Counted from the stretch's first letter, positions 8,425-17,700 are shown. The stretch is 38,893 bases of DNA from Myxococcales bacterium (GCA_030652255.1 JAUSAZ010000070.1:1-38893); one strand, 5' to 3'. The notes: a model not told the origin generated them from the letters alone. Program-made: numbers and translations.

Positions 8425-10833
8425 TCAGTTGACCGGGCCGCGCACCTGGGTGGCGTTGTTGCCGCCGGTCCAGGTGACGGTGCTGCCGTTGAGGGCGACC
8501 GCGGGCCCGGCCGCGCCGCCCGCCATGCCCGTGCCGCCGAGGTTGCCGTCGCCGCCGCGGGCGCCCGGCTGACCGAGGGCCCCGCCCGCGCCGCCGGTGC
8601 CGCCGATGCCGCGGCCGCCCGCGAACTGGTTGGGGTAGGTGCCGCTGTTGCCGCCCGCTCCCCCGGCGCCGCCGGTGGTCGCCGTGCCGGGCTGTCCCGC
8701 CACCCCGACGGGGTACTGCGCCCCCGAGAAGGCCGGGCCCGCCGCCCCGCCGGGGCCCACGATGGTGCCCGCCCCGCCGCCGCCGCCGCCGCCGCCGCCG
8801 AGCACGTTGGTGACCGTCGCCATCGCGCCGCCGCCGCCGCCGCCGCCGCCGCCCCACACGTTGCCGCTGGTGTTGTCGATCACCAGGCGCACGCTGGTGG
8901 AGATGGCCGCGCCGCCCGGCGCCCCGGGGCTCTGCGGGTTGGGCGAGGCGTTGACGTAGCCGCCCCCGGCGCCCCCGGCGCCCCCGGCGCCCACGATGGT
9001 GCCGCGGTTGACGATGCGCAGCTCCGAGCCGGGGCGCAGGGCGCCGGAGACGAAGGCCGGCGCCGCGGGGCTCGTCGAGCTCACCACCACGCCCGGGTTG
9101 ACCGTGACCTGCACCACCCGCGGGATCATCGGCGCCCCCGCCTGGAGGAAGACGTTGTAGCCCGTGGTGCTGGCCGCGATGGTGAGCTCGATCACCACCG
9201 GCGCGCAGGTGACACCGTTGCCCGTGAAGGCCGTGTTGCAGGTGCAGGTGCGCCCGCCGACGGTGTTGCCGCAGGTGGCGTTGGCGTCGCAGCCGCCGTT
9301 GCCCACGAGACACTCGTTGACGTCCGCGCAGGCGAGCCCGCTGCCCATGTAGCCCGGGTTGCACACGCACCCGGGCGCGCCGCCCACCACGGCGCAGGCC
9401 GCGTTGGCGTCGCAGGCCACGCCGCAGGCGCCGCAGTGGGCGTTGCTGGCGCGCAGGTCGACCTCGCAGCCGGTGAGCGCGTCGCCGTCGCAGTCGCCGC
9501 GGCCCGCGTCGCAGAGCACCGTGCACGCGCCGGTCGCGCAGGTGGAGGTGCCCCCGACGCTGCTGCACCGCCGGCCGCAGCTGCCGCAGTGGTTGCCGTC
9601 GACGCGCACGTCGACCTCGCACCCGGTGCCGGGGGCGCTGTCGCAGTCGGCGTAGCCCGCGGTGCACACCGACGAGCACGCCCCGCCGACGCACACCGGC
9701 GCCGCGTTGGCCGTGGCGGGGCAGCGGTTGCCGCAGGCGCCGCAGTGGCTCACCGACACCGGGAGGTCGGCCTCGCAGCCGTTGGTGACGTTGCCGTCGC
9801 AGTCGCCGTAACCCCCGGTGCACGCGCCGATGGTGCAGGCGCCCGCCACGCAGGCGGCCGTGGCGTTGGCCGGGGAGCAGCGCGCGCCGCAGCCGCCGCA
9901 GTGGGCGGTGCTCGTGCGGGTGTCGACCTCGCAGCCGTTGCTCGCGTCGCCGTCGCAGTCCGCGAAGCCCATGGCGCAGGCGTAGACGCAGGCGCCCCCG
10001 GCGCAGCTCGCGGCGGTGTTGGGCCGCGCGGCGCAGGGCGCGCCGCAGCCGCCGCAGTGGGCGACGTCGCGGGAGGTGTCGACCTCGCAGCCGTTGGCGG
10101 GCGTGCCGTCGCAGTCGCCGAAGGGGGCGACGCAGGCGGCGACGGTGCACGCGCCGTTGAGGCAGCGGGGCGAGGCGTTGGCGACGGCGCAGCGCTGGTC
10201 GCAGGCGCCGCAGTGGGCGGTGTTGCTCTGGGCGTCGACGCAGGCCCCGGAGCAGCACTGCTGGGACGACGGGCACGCGCGGGCGGCGCTGCAGCCGGCG
10301 ACGCAGAGGTTGCCGACGCAGAGGGTCCCGGAGGGGCAGTGCTCGTCGGTGATGCAGTCGACGCAGGCGCGGGTGTTGGCGTCGCAGCGCCGGGTGCTGG
10401 TGGCGCCGCCGTCGGCGCCGCCGCCCCCGCAGGACATGTCGTCGCGGCAGCCGGCGGCGCAGGTGTTGGTGGCGCCGACGCAGTACTGGCCCGCGGGGCA
10501 GCGGTCGCTCGCCGGGGTGCAGGCGACGCAGCGGCCCGAAGCGACGTCGCAGGCCGGGCCCCCGGGGTCGCCGACGCAGTCGGGGTCGGCGGCGCAGCGC
10601 GCGGGGCCAGTGTCGGCTGGTGGGACGTCGGGGGCGTCGGGCGCGTCGATGGGGGACGGCGCGTCGATGGGGGGCGGAAGGTCCATCGCGGGCGGGACAT
10701 CGGGGAGGCCGACGTCCTGGACGCCGAGGTCGATCGGGACGCTGGCGTCTCCGCCGACGACCGAGACCTCGCCGCTACAGGCGGCGAGCGAGAGCGCGGC
10801 GGTGAGCAGCGCGAGGCGGGAGACAGGGTGCAT
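8425..10833 (-). CDS. Large Cys-rich lipoprotein with EGF-like and Gly-rich parts
   Basis: An 802-residue exported lipoprotein. The signal segment ends in lipobox LAAC (Cys19). A Pro/Asp-rich linker (repeats of PIDAP and PDVPP) follows to about residue 75. Then comes a run of CxxG-type pairs, at least six repeats of the pattern G-DCDG-NGCEVD-HCGGCG-C-ACVAGACT (acidic, possibly calcium-binding, disulfide-rich), one EGF-like module (DVNECLVGNGGCDANATC...CTCNTAFTGNGVTC), and finally about 250 residues of beta-rich and very Gly-rich sequence (GGAGGAGG and long poly-Gly). The ATG at 10833 has GGAGG 6 bases upstream. It is divergent from the phosphatase gene at 10964. The architecture fits a long cell-surface stalk or adhesin-like protein; that role is inference. 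Confidence 0.85.
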   Translation of the reverse strand: MHPVSRLALLTAALSLAACSGEVSVVGGDASVPIDLGVQDVGLPDVPPAMDLPPPIDAPSPIDAPDAPDVPPADTGPARCAADPDCVGDPGGPACDVASGRCVACTPASDRCPAGQYCVGATNTCAAGCRDDMSCGGGGADGGATSTRRCDANTRACVDCITDEHCPSGTLCVGNLCVAGCSAARACPSSQQCCSGACVDAQSNTAHCGACDQRCAVANASPRCLNGACTVAACVAPFGDCDGTPANGCEVDTSRDVAHCGGCGAPCAARPNTAASCAGGACVYACAMGFADCDGDASNGCEVDTRTSTAHCGGCGARCSPANATAACVAGACTIGACTGGYGDCDGNVTNGCEADLPVSVSHCGACGNRCPATANAAPVCVGGACSSVCTAGYADCDSAPGTGCEVDVRVDGNHCGSCGRRCSSVGGTSTCATGACTVLCDAGRGDCDGDALTGCEVDLRASNAHCGACGVACDANAACAVVGGAPGCVCNPGYMGSGLACADVNECLVGNGGCDANATCGNTVGGRTCTCNTAFTGNGVTCAPVVIELTIAASTTGYNVFLQAGAPMIPRVVQVTVNPGVVVSSTSPAAPAFVSGALRPGSELRIVNRGTIVGAGGAGGAGGGYVNASPNPQSPGAPGGAAISTSVRLVIDNTSGNVWGGGGGGGGGAMATVTNVLGGGGGGGGGAGTIVGPGGAAGPAFSGAQYPVGVAGQPGTATTGGAGGAGGNSGTYPNQFAGGRGIGGTGGAGGALGQPGARGGDGNLGGTGMAGGAAGPAVALNGSTVTWTGGNNATQVRGPVN
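8774..8851. repeat. Two CCG microsatellite tracts
   Basis: Nine uninterrupted CCG units (8774-8800) and eight more (8828-8851) lie inside the lipoprotein gene and encode two poly-Gly runs on the minus strand. Such tracts can change length by slippage in steps of one residue without shifting the frame. Confidence 0.85.
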
Positions 10834-10963
10834 CGGAGACCTCCAGACACCGAGAGGACACCCCGCGCGGCACGGCGGTCAACGGGCATCGCGGTCGGCG
10901 CGCAGCGGGGGATGCGAGCGGTGGGGTGCCCGCGCGCTCGCCGCTGGACGTAGTCTCCGGCCC

Positions 10964-12526
10964 GTGCCCCGCAGTCAGACCGTCTCCCTCCTCCTAGGCC
11001 TGGTCACGCTCTCCATCGGCTGTTCGACGCCCGGGAGCGCCACCCCGGACAGCGCCGTGATCGAGCCCCCGACCAGCGACCACCCGGCGGCCCTCACCGC
11101 GGACGCCAGCCTCGCCCCCTCGCAGGACACAGGCGCCGACGCGCCCATCGACGCGCCCATCGACGTGCCCATCGACGCGGGTCCGCCGCCCGATCCGGTC
11201 GAGGCGTGGGTGCCGATGCGCGCGCGGTGGCGCTACCTCGACGACGGGCGCGAGCCCCCGACGGCGTGGCGCGGCGTCGACTTCGACGACGGCGCGTGGC
11301 GCGCGGGCGAGGCGCAGCTCGGCTACGGCGACGGCGACGAGGCGACGGTGGTCTCGTCGGGCCCCGACGCCGCGCGGCGCTACGTCACCACCTGGTTTCG
11401 ACGGCGCTTCGAGGTGCGCGGCCGCGACGGGGTGCAGCGCGTGCTGCTGCGGCTGCTGCGCGACGACGGCGCGGTGGTGCACATCAACGGCCGCGAGGTG
11501 CACCGCAGCAACCTGCCGACCGGTCCCATCGGCCCGGGCACCCTCGCGGCCGAGACCGTCGGCGGCCTCGCGGAGGACGCCTTCGAGGAGGTCATGCTCG
11601 ACCCCGCGCTGCTGCGCGAGGGCACCAACGTCGTCGCCGTCGAGGTGCACCAGGCGACGGTGGACAGCTCCGACCTCGGCTTCGACCTCGCCCTCATCGG
11701 CTACCGGGCCGACGCCGGACCCGCGCCCGGGGGCGACCCCGTGCTGCTCGCCGCGGGCGACATCGCTCGCTGCGACGGCACCGACGACGACGCCACCGCG
11801 CGCCTCCTCGACGGCCTCGGCGGAACCATCGCCACCCTCGGCGACTCGGTCTACGAGAGCGGCACCGACCGGGAGTTCCGCGACTGCTACGGCCCGACGT
11901 GGGGGAGGCACCGCGCGCGCACCCGGCCCGCGGTGGGCAACCACGAGTACAACACCCCCGGCGCGGCGGGGTACTACCGCTACTTCGGCGCCGCCGCGGG
12001 GCGCCCGACGGAGGGCTGGTACAGCTACGAGCTGGGCGCCTGGCACGTCGTGGTGCTCAACTCCAACTGCGCATCGGTGGGCGGCTGCAACGCGGGATCG
12101 CCCCAGGAGCGCTGGCTCCGCGCCGACCTCGCCGCGCACCCCGCGCGCTGCACCCTCGCCGCGTGGCACCACCCGCGCTTCAGCGGCGGCAACCACGGCG
12201 ACGACCCGCAGTACACCGCGTTCTGGCGCGCCCTGGAGGACGCCGGCGCCGAGCTCATCATCAACGGTCACGACCACGACTACGAGCGCTTCGCCCCGCG
12301 CCGCAGCGACGGCGCCCGCGACGACCGCGGGCTGCGGGAGTTCGTCGTCGGCACCGGCGGCACGCGGCTGCTCCCCATCGAGCGCGTCGCGCCGGAGAGC
12401 GAAGGCCGCAACGCGAGCGCGCACGGGGTGCTACAGCTCACGCTGCACCCCGACGGCTACGACTGGCGCTTCGTCCCCATCGCGGGCGCGGCCTACACCG
12501 ACAGCGGCCGCGGCGCCTGCCGCTGA
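10964..12526 (+). CDS. Purple-acid-phosphatase-like metallophosphoesterase lipoprotein
   Basis: An exported lipoprotein of about 520 residues with a calcineurin-type phosphoesterase domain. A short signal sequence ends LSIGC (Cys20), then a linker of repeated PIDAP/PIDVP (around 58-72). Residues about 85-245 look like a galactose-binding-type beta sandwich (WRGVDFDDGAW...LGYGDGDEATVV...FRRRFEV). The catalytic domain shows the family metal ligands in order: GD (Asp266), GDxxY (Asp294), GNHE (Asn326, His327), WHH (His402/403) and GHDHDY (His436, His438). It should hydrolyse phosphomonoesters or diesters outside the cytoplasm. The GTG at 10964 is chosen because it gives the lipoprotein signal; the ribosome site is weak. 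The next gene follows after 33 bases, so the two may be co-transcribed. Confidence 0.86.
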   Translation: MPRSQTVSLLLGLVTLSIGCSTPGSATPDSAVIEPPTSDHPAALTADASLAPSQDTGADAPIDAPIDVPIDAGPPPDPVEAWVPMRARWRYLDDGREPPTAWRGVDFDDGAWRAGEAQLGYGDGDEATVVSSGPDAARRYVTTWFRRRFEVRGRDGVQRVLLRLLRDDGAVVHINGREVHRSNLPTGPIGPGTLAAETVGGLAEDAFEEVMLDPALLREGTNVVAVEVHQATVDSSDLGFDLALIGYRADAGPAPGGDPVLLAAGDIARCDGTDDDATARLLDGLGGTIATLGDSVYESGTDREFRDCYGPTWGRHRARTRPAVGNHEYNTPGAAGYYRYFGAAAGRPTEGWYSYELGAWHVVVLNSNCASVGGCNAGSPQERWLRADLAAHPARCTLAAWHHPRFSGGNHGDDPQYTAFWRALEDAGAELIINGHDHDYERFAPRRSDGARDDRGLREFVVGTGGTRLLPIERVAPESEGRNASAHGVLQLTLHPDGYDWRFVPIAGAAYTDSGRGACR

Positions 12527-12559
12527 GCGCGCGGCGCAGCCGTGATAGAGACCACCGCG

Positions 12560-15076
12560 ATGCTCAAGCCAGCGGCGCGCCTCGCAGGGTCTCGCGTCCA
12601 CCACGCCGGGTCGATGCTCGCCCTCGTCGTCGCCACGCTGGCCTGCTCCTCGGGAGACCCGCCCGGCACGCCGATCGGTGCCGACGCCGCAGGGGCCGAC
12701 GCCGCGATGAACGACGCCTCGGACGACCGCGCCGTCACGCCGGATCGACCTGCGAGCGACGCCTCGGACGCACCCTCGCCCGTCGACGCCTCCCTCATCG
12801 ATGCACCCTCGCCCGTCGATGCGCCTTCGCCCGTCGACGCACCTGCGCCCGTCGATGCGCCGTCGCCCGTCGATGCGCCGTCGCCCCTCGATGCGCCCAC
12901 TACACCCGATGTCCCGGTCGCTCGGGATGTCGTCTCCGACGTGCCTCCGTCGCCCGTGACGGCCCGGCGACTGGCCGCGGGGTGGGCGCACACCTGCCTC
13001 CTGCATCGCTCGGGTCAGGTGTTCTGCTGGGGGACCAGCACCTCCGGCCAGCTCGGAGACGGGACCCGCCACACCCACGCCACCGCCGCCGCGGTGTCGG
13101 GCCTCACCGATGCCGTCGAGGTGGTCGCCGGCGCGACGCACACCTGCGCCCGTCGGGCGGGCGGCGCGGTGCTCTGCTGGGGCAGCAACGACCGCGGGCA
13201 GCTCGGTGACACCACCACCACGGCCCGCACGAGCCCGGTGGCGGCGATGGGCGTCGAGGGTGCCGTGCAGATCACCGCGGGCACCTCGCACACCTGCGCG
13301 CTCCGCGCCTCGGGCGAGGTGCTCTGCTGGGGCGACGACACCGAAGGGCAGCTCGGGGGCGGCAGCGTGCTCGCGTCCCCGCGCCGCGTCGGCCCCGTCG
13401 ACGGCCTCACCGACGCGGTCCGGATCACCGCGGGACACCGCCACACCTGCGCCCTCCGACGCACGGGCGCCGTGGTCTGCTGGGGCGCAAACCGCGAGGG
13501 TCGCCTCGGCGACGGCACCACGACGCTGCGCTCCCGCCCCGCGACGGTTCGGGCCCTCTCCGACGCGACCGACATCACCGCGGGTCAATCGCACTCCTGC
13601 GCCCGCAGCCTCGCCGCGGGATTGCGCTGCTGGGGCGCCAACACCTCCGGGCAGCTGGGCGACGGCACGATGACATCGAGCGCGGGGCCGGTGTCCGTGG
13701 CGGGCGCAGCGGCCGGCGCCGTCGAGGTGCACGCCGGGGGATCGCACACCTGCGCGCGCAGCGCCGCGGGGGCGGTCTGGTGCTGGGGCGCCAACAACAA
13801 CGGGCAGCTCGGAGACGGCGGCACCACGACGCGCCCCACGGCGGTGGCGGTCCCGGGCGTCGCCGCGGCGGTCGAGATCGCCGTGGGCAGCGAGCACTCC
13901 TGCGCCCTCTCGGACACGGGTCAGGTGCAGTGCTGGGGCGTCAACACCAACGCCCAGCTCGGCGACGGGACCCTCACCCGTCGCCCCACGCCCGTCGCAG
14001 TGCTCGGCCTCCCGGAGACGCCCATCAGCGTGGCGGCGCTCTCCGCGCACAGCGAGAACACCTGCGTGCGACGCAGCAGCGAGCAGGTGCTCTGCTGGGG
14101 CGACAACACCTGGAGGCAGCTCGGCGTCGCGCCGGAGATCGTCACGCTGCCCGCGCAGATGGTGGGCCTCCCCGACGGGGCGCAGGTGAGCAGCGGGACG
14201 ATCCACTCGTGCGCGCGCATCCCGACGGGTCAGGTGATGTGCTGGGGCACCAACGGCACCGGGCAGCTCGGCGACGGGACCACCGTCACCCGCGCGACGC
14301 CCGCGGCCGTGCCGGGCCTCGCCGACGTGGCGCAGGTCGCGGTCGACAACGGGTACAGCTGCGCGCGGCTGCGCTCGGGCGCCGTGTCGTGCTGGGGGCG
14401 CAACTCCGGCGGCGAGCTCGGCGACGGGACCACCATCACCCGATCGACCCCCGCGCCGGTGTCCGGCCTTGCCGACGCGGCCGAGATCGCGGCGGCGGAG
14501 AACCACGCGTGCGCCCGCCACGCCACCGGTCGGGTGTCGTGCTGGGGCAACAACAGCGCGGGGCAGCTCGGCGACGGGACCACCACCTCGCGCCCGACGC
14601 CCGCCCCCGTGCCGGGCGTCACCGACGCGGCGCAGCTCGTGGTCGGGGACAACCACACCTGCGTGCGAACGAGCGCCGGGGTCGTGTCGTGCTGGGGCAA
14701 CAACAACGCCGGGCAGCTCGGGGACGGCAGCACCACGCGGCGCAGCGCCCCGATGGTCGTCGCGGGATTGGGCGACGTGGTCGAGCTCGCCGGAGGCGGC
14801 AGCCACACCTGCGCGCGCACCCGCGGGGGGACGGTGCTGTGCTGGGGGGCCAACACCTCGGGGCAGCTCGGGGATGGGACGAACGCGCGACGCCTGGCTC
14901 CGACGCAGGTGCCGGGACTCTCCGGGGTGCTCGCCCTGGTCGCGGGCGACCGCCACACCTGCGCGCAGACGGGCCCCCGGGAGGTGCGCTGCTGGGGGCT
15001 CAACGACCAGGGGCAGCTCGGTGATGGAGCGCGCGTGAGCCGTCCCCTCCCCGGCGCCGTGGTGAGCCTGTTCTGA
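12560..15076 (+). CDS. RCC1-repeat lipoprotein with 14 blades
   Basis: A predicted lipoprotein of 838 residues: signal segment with lipobox TLAC (Cys29), then a linker of repeated DAPSPV units (near 75-115), then fourteen RCC1/BNR-like repeats of about 50 residues. Each repeat carries xHTCA...xCWGxNxxGQLGDGT, so a Cys pair recurs in every blade, probably as a disulfide. Fourteen is twice the seven blades of one RCC1 propeller, so two consecutive propellers are likely. These are binding scaffolds; no enzyme motif is seen, and a surface adhesion or recognition role is inference. The start is the ATG at 12560 (GTG at 12542 and ATG at 12614 are alternatives). It probably shares a transcript with the phosphatase gene 33 bases upstream. 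Confidence 0.88.
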   Translation: MLKPAARLAGSRVHHAGSMLALVVATLACSSGDPPGTPIGADAAGADAAMNDASDDRAVTPDRPASDASDAPSPVDASLIDAPSPVDAPSPVDAPAPVDAPSPVDAPSPLDAPTTPDVPVARDVVSDVPPSPVTARRLAAGWAHTCLLHRSGQVFCWGTSTSGQLGDGTRHTHATAAAVSGLTDAVEVVAGATHTCARRAGGAVLCWGSNDRGQLGDTTTTARTSPVAAMGVEGAVQITAGTSHTCALRASGEVLCWGDDTEGQLGGGSVLASPRRVGPVDGLTDAVRITAGHRHTCALRRTGAVVCWGANREGRLGDGTTTLRSRPATVRALSDATDITAGQSHSCARSLAAGLRCWGANTSGQLGDGTMTSSAGPVSVAGAAAGAVEVHAGGSHTCARSAAGAVWCWGANNNGQLGDGGTTTRPTAVAVPGVAAAVEIAVGSEHSCALSDTGQVQCWGVNTNAQLGDGTLTRRPTPVAVLGLPETPISVAALSAHSENTCVRRSSEQVLCWGDNTWRQLGVAPEIVTLPAQMVGLPDGAQVSSGTIHSCARIPTGQVMCWGTNGTGQLGDGTTVTRATPAAVPGLADVAQVAVDNGYSCARLRSGAVSCWGRNSGGELGDGTTITRSTPAPVSGLADAAEIAAAENHACARHATGRVSCWGNNSAGQLGDGTTTSRPTPAPVPGVTDAAQLVVGDNHTCVRTSAGVVSCWGNNNAGQLGDGSTTRRSAPMVVAGLGDVVELAGGGSHTCARTRGGTVLCWGANTSGQLGDGTNARRLAPTQVPGLSGVLALVAGDRHTCAQTGPREVRCWGLNDQGQLGDGARVSRPLPGAVVSLF

Positions 15077-15084
15077 GCGGCGGG

Positions 15085-15103
15085 CGGGGCGCCTACCGCC
15101 CCG
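15085..15103. terminator. Hairpin between convergent genes
   Basis: CGGGGCG (15085-15091) and CGCCCCG (15097-15103) form a perfect 7-bp stem with a 5-base loop, directly after the RCC1 gene. The minus-strand stop codon of the opposing gene (15093-15095) lies in the loop. No T tract is present, as is usual in such GC-rich genomes. It may end transcription from both sides. Confidence 0.45.
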
Positions 15104-16184
15104 ATGGCGCAACCGTCTCGCAGCGATCCACCCAGCGCACGTCCTCGGCGCGCACCCTCGCCATCACCGGCCCCGCCCCGGGGATCGGCACCCCCACCGT
15201 CGCCTGCCCCGCCCACTGAAGCACCTGCGCGCACCATGGCCCCGCGGTGGTCCCCCAGCGGGTGCCGTCGCTCCATGACACCGCGCTCCCCGGGGTGATC
15301 TCGCCGTGTCCGCGGCGCACATCTCCGGCGACGCCCCAGCCCGCCGTCCCGACGAGGCCAGGCGACGACAGCAGGTGGGGCGGTGTCTCCTGGCGCCACC
15401 GCACGTCCGCGGCGCGCACCCAGCCGCGCGCGACGAGCACCTCGCCCGAGTACGATCGCGAGCGCAGCAGCAGCCACGCGCCGCGGCGGTCTTCATCCAC
15501 GAACACGATGTCGCGCGTCGCCCGCACGCTCACCCTCGGCACGCCGGGCGCGTCGGAGGGCGCGGCGAACATCGTCACCGTCGCGCCCCGCGGGTGGTAC
15601 CCGCACTCCGATCCGTCGCCGATGGGCTGGCACCACCCGAGGTTCACCGTCATGCACCCGCGGCCGCCGCGAGTCTCCGTGCAGCGGAACACCTCGTGCG
15701 CGGTGGTGTGCGGGATCCACCGGGGGTTGGCCCGGTGCGGCGGGACGGGCGCTGCCGTCGGCGCGGACGCAGGCGCGTCGAGGGTGAGCGCCGCGCAGGG
15801 GACCGACACCCCGCGCACGCTGAGCCCGTCGGGGGTCTCCACGGTGCCGAGCACCGAGGCGCCGACGGCGCGCGATGCGACGAAGGGGAGCCCCGCGGCG
15901 ATGCCGACGACCCCGCCGATGCGCTGCGGCGCGCGCAGGAACAGGCTCACGGACCCGGCGGCAGCGGTGCCATGGAAGGCGATCGGGGCGACGCCCTCGA
16001 TGTGCGCTACCGGGCCGCGCAGCACGACGCGCGCACGCTCCCGCAGGGTGAAGGGGGCGTCCGCGCCGGGCACCCGCACCGCGCGGAGGGTGGCGTCCCC
16101 GACGAGCGGGCACTGTGCCTGCGCGATCTGCGGCAGGAGGCACAGGGCAGAGAGCGCGAGGAGGTGGAGCGAGGGGGCGCGCAT
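15093..16184 (-). CDS. Secreted hypothetical protein with SH3-like ends
   Basis: A 363-residue protein with a clear Sec signal (MRAPSLHLLALSALCLLPQIAQAQ). The N-terminal half is beta-rich with few charged clusters. A Pro/Ala linker near 145-160 leads to a Cys-containing region (FRCTETRGGRGC, WCQPIGDGSECGYHPRG). The C-terminal half has two similar endings, GWVRAADVRW and VRAEDVRWVDRC, that resemble the closing strands of SH3b-like domains, so two SH3-like modules are possible. I do not recognise a named family. The ATG at 16184 is the first that gives an export signal; there is no strong ribosome site. It is convergent with the RCC1 gene and lies 71 bases downstream of the Uma2-type gene on the same strand. 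Confidence 0.75.
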   Translation of the reverse strand: MRAPSLHLLALSALCLLPQIAQAQCPLVGDATLRAVRVPGADAPFTLRERARVVLRGPVAHIEGVAPIAFHGTAAAGSVSLFLRAPQRIGGVVGIAAGLPFVASRAVGASVLGTVETPDGLSVRGVSVPCAALTLDAPASAPTAAPVPPHRANPRWIPHTTAHEVFRCTETRGGRGCMTVNLGWCQPIGDGSECGYHPRGATVTMFAAPSDAPGVPRVSVRATRDIVFVDEDRRGAWLLLRSRSYSGEVLVARGWVRAADVRWRQETPPHLLSSPGLVGTAGWGVAGDVRRGHGEITPGSAVSWSDGTRWGTTAGPWCAQVLQWAGQATVGVPIPGAGPVMARVRAEDVRWVDRCETVAPSGR

Positions 16185-16255
16185 GACGGCGATGGCTGCA
16201 CGACACCGCCGTGAGGAGGGAGGTTCCGTGGGAAGAGGGGCAGCGACGGGGTCGC

Positions 16256-16831
16256 CTACGACGCGAACAGGCCCTCGTAGATGTCCCGCACGGCCAGGCT
16301 CGCGCCCAGGGAGCTCAGCGCGAGGGCGCCGTCGATGCCGTGGTCGCGCAGCTCCCAGACGCCGTCGTCGCGGCGGGTGTAGTGCTCCACGTGCGCCCGC
16401 GACTGCGCCACCAGGACGTAGTCGACCAGGGTCTCGATCGTCCGGTAGCCCTCGAACTTCTCCCCCCGATCGAAGGACTCCGTCGTCGGAGACAGCACCT
16501 CCACCACCAGCCGCGGGTTGGTCGCCGACTGCGGATCCTTCGGGTGGGGCGCGACCGGACCGCACACCACGGAGGCGTCGGGATAGACGAAGCCGTCGCT
16601 CAGGGGCACGTAGAGCTTCAGGTCGCTGGAGTAGGCCCGGCACCGCCCGCCTCGCGCCGCGGCGAGGAGGGCGCCCGTGACGTTGGCGATGAGCATCGCG
16701 TGCTCGATCGACCCGCCAGCCATCGCGAAGATCTCACCGCGCCAGAGCAGGTGCCGCGACGAGGCCGCGCGCTCGAAGGCGACGTACTCCTCGACGCTGA
16801 CCCCGGTTCGAACCGCCGCTTCGCCTGCCAT
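16256..16831 (-). CDS. Uma2-family (DUF820) putative endonuclease
   Basis: A 191-residue protein with the PD-(D/E)XK-like Uma2 signature. In order: WRGEIFAMAGGSIEH (Glu33 region), PDASVV (Asp85), LVVEVLSPTTESFDRGEKFEGYR (Glu111, Lys125) and DYVLVAQ. These are the residues expected in the restriction-nuclease-like active site. Uma2 genes are numerous in cyanobacteria and myxobacteria; biological function is unsettled, with links to mobile DNA. The ATG at 16831 has GAGG 7 bases upstream; the longer frame to 16903 adds unconserved residues. Neighbours give no functional context. Confidence 0.9.
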   Translation of the reverse strand: MAGEAAVRTGVSVEEYVAFERAASSRHLLWRGEIFAMAGGSIEHAMLIANVTGALLAAARGGRCRAYSSDLKLYVPLSDGFVYPDASVVCGPVAPHPKDPQSATNPRLVVEVLSPTTESFDRGEKFEGYRTIETLVDYVLVAQSRAHVEHYTRRDDGVWELRDHGIDGALALSSLGASLAVRDIYEGLFAS

Positions 16832-16907
16832 GATCGACCTCGACGGGCAGTATCGCGGTGGCGATCCCGTTGTCGAGGGCAGCGACGGGTGGGACCCGCC
16901 CACGTCT

Positions 16908-17135
16908 CTACCGCGCGCCGGCCCGCTGCGCGGCCATCGCCTGCCAGGTGTCGACGAGCGCCATGACGATCGCGCTGCCCCCGATCACCACCAGGGCCAC
17001 GATCAACGTGTACCGGCGCAGCATGTCGACGAAGCGGATCGCCCCGCGCAACCCGTCGAGGGCCCCGCGATGACGTTCGACGTCTTCGGTGTGCCAGCTG
17101 GGCGGGGCGTCCTTCGGGCGGATCTCTTCGGACAT
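16908..17135 (-). CDS. Small single-pass membrane protein
   Basis: A 75-residue protein with a charged N-terminus (MSEEIRPKDAPPSWHTEDVERHRGALDGLRGAIRF in outline) and one strong hydrophobic segment (YTLIVALVVIGGSAIVMALV) near residues 44-63, followed by a short tail. It lies just 4 bases downstream of the frame ending at 17140, the 3' end of a decayed gene that also carries a hydrophobic segment, so it may once have been its operon partner. The ATG at 17135 is chosen; a longer frame to 17189 overlaps the upstream coding remnant. Function unknown. Confidence 0.55.
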   Translation of the reverse strand: MSEEIRPKDAPPSWHTEDVERHRGALDGLRGAIRFVDMLRRYTLIVALVVIGGSAIVMALVDTWQAMAAQRAGAR

Positions 17136-17139
17136 CGCG

Positions 17140-17700
17140 TCACCGTAACACCGCTCGCGTAGTGACGAATGTCTGGGCGTCGGTGCCACCGATTGCGTCC
17201 ATCACCAGCGGATCGATCGTCGCGGGACCGACGACGAGCGCGACCCCGGCGCCGACGATCAGGGCATTGAGGAACGACGTCGCCGCGTCGCAGGAACCCA
17301 GCACGTTCTCCCAGTTGGAGAACTGGCTGTAGTGCAGCCCCTCGAAGTACCAGCGGTACAGGCGTGGGGAGACGGTGAACGAGCCCATGCCACCCCAGCC
17401 GGGAGAAGGGGTGGCGCACGAACGATCGCTCGGAGAGGTCGAGCCGCAGGATGGCGGTGTCGCGCTCGGCGGAGAGCGCCCATAGGTGGCCGCCGGGGAC
17501 TCCACGACGCCCCACGAGACCCCGGTCGCAGCCAGGAGGACGTACAAGTCGCCCGTGGCGAGGTCGCTCAGCGTTCCATCATCGGGCGAACCAATACCTC
17601 ACCACCTCCGGCCTGGACCCGCTCTGGGCGAAAGAGCGCACAGAGCACGAAGTAGTCCCGGCAACCTCACGCCGTCAGGATCTCTCGATTACGCGGACGA
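17140..17700 (-). pseudogene. Decayed gene with several frameshifts
   Basis: A protein-like sequence can be followed on the minus strand only by changing frame repeatedly. From 5' to 3' it reads DPDGVRLP, then DYFVLCALFRPERVQAGG, then DDGTLSDLATGDLYVLLAATG, then GGHLWALSAERDTAILRL, then GGMGSFTVSPRLYRWYF and a hydrophobic stretch before the stop at 17140. Shifts fall near 17657, 17584, 17495 and 17401, each at a run of three or four G/C, with two apparent losses and two gains; an in-frame TAA lies near 17686. The frame open from 17547 is therefore not an intact gene. Local sequence error is the alternative, although neighbouring genes are clean. Family not recognised. Confidence 0.5.

Noticed and set aside
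16800..16815. A tRNA T-loop-like GGTTCGAACC
   Set aside because: It lies inside the Uma2 gene with no cloverleaf around it. No tRNA or rRNA was found in the window.
17140..17547. An intact 135-residue gene
   Set aside because: The middle of this frame is nonsense-like, while a different frame there reads as normal protein, so it is treated as part of a decayed gene.
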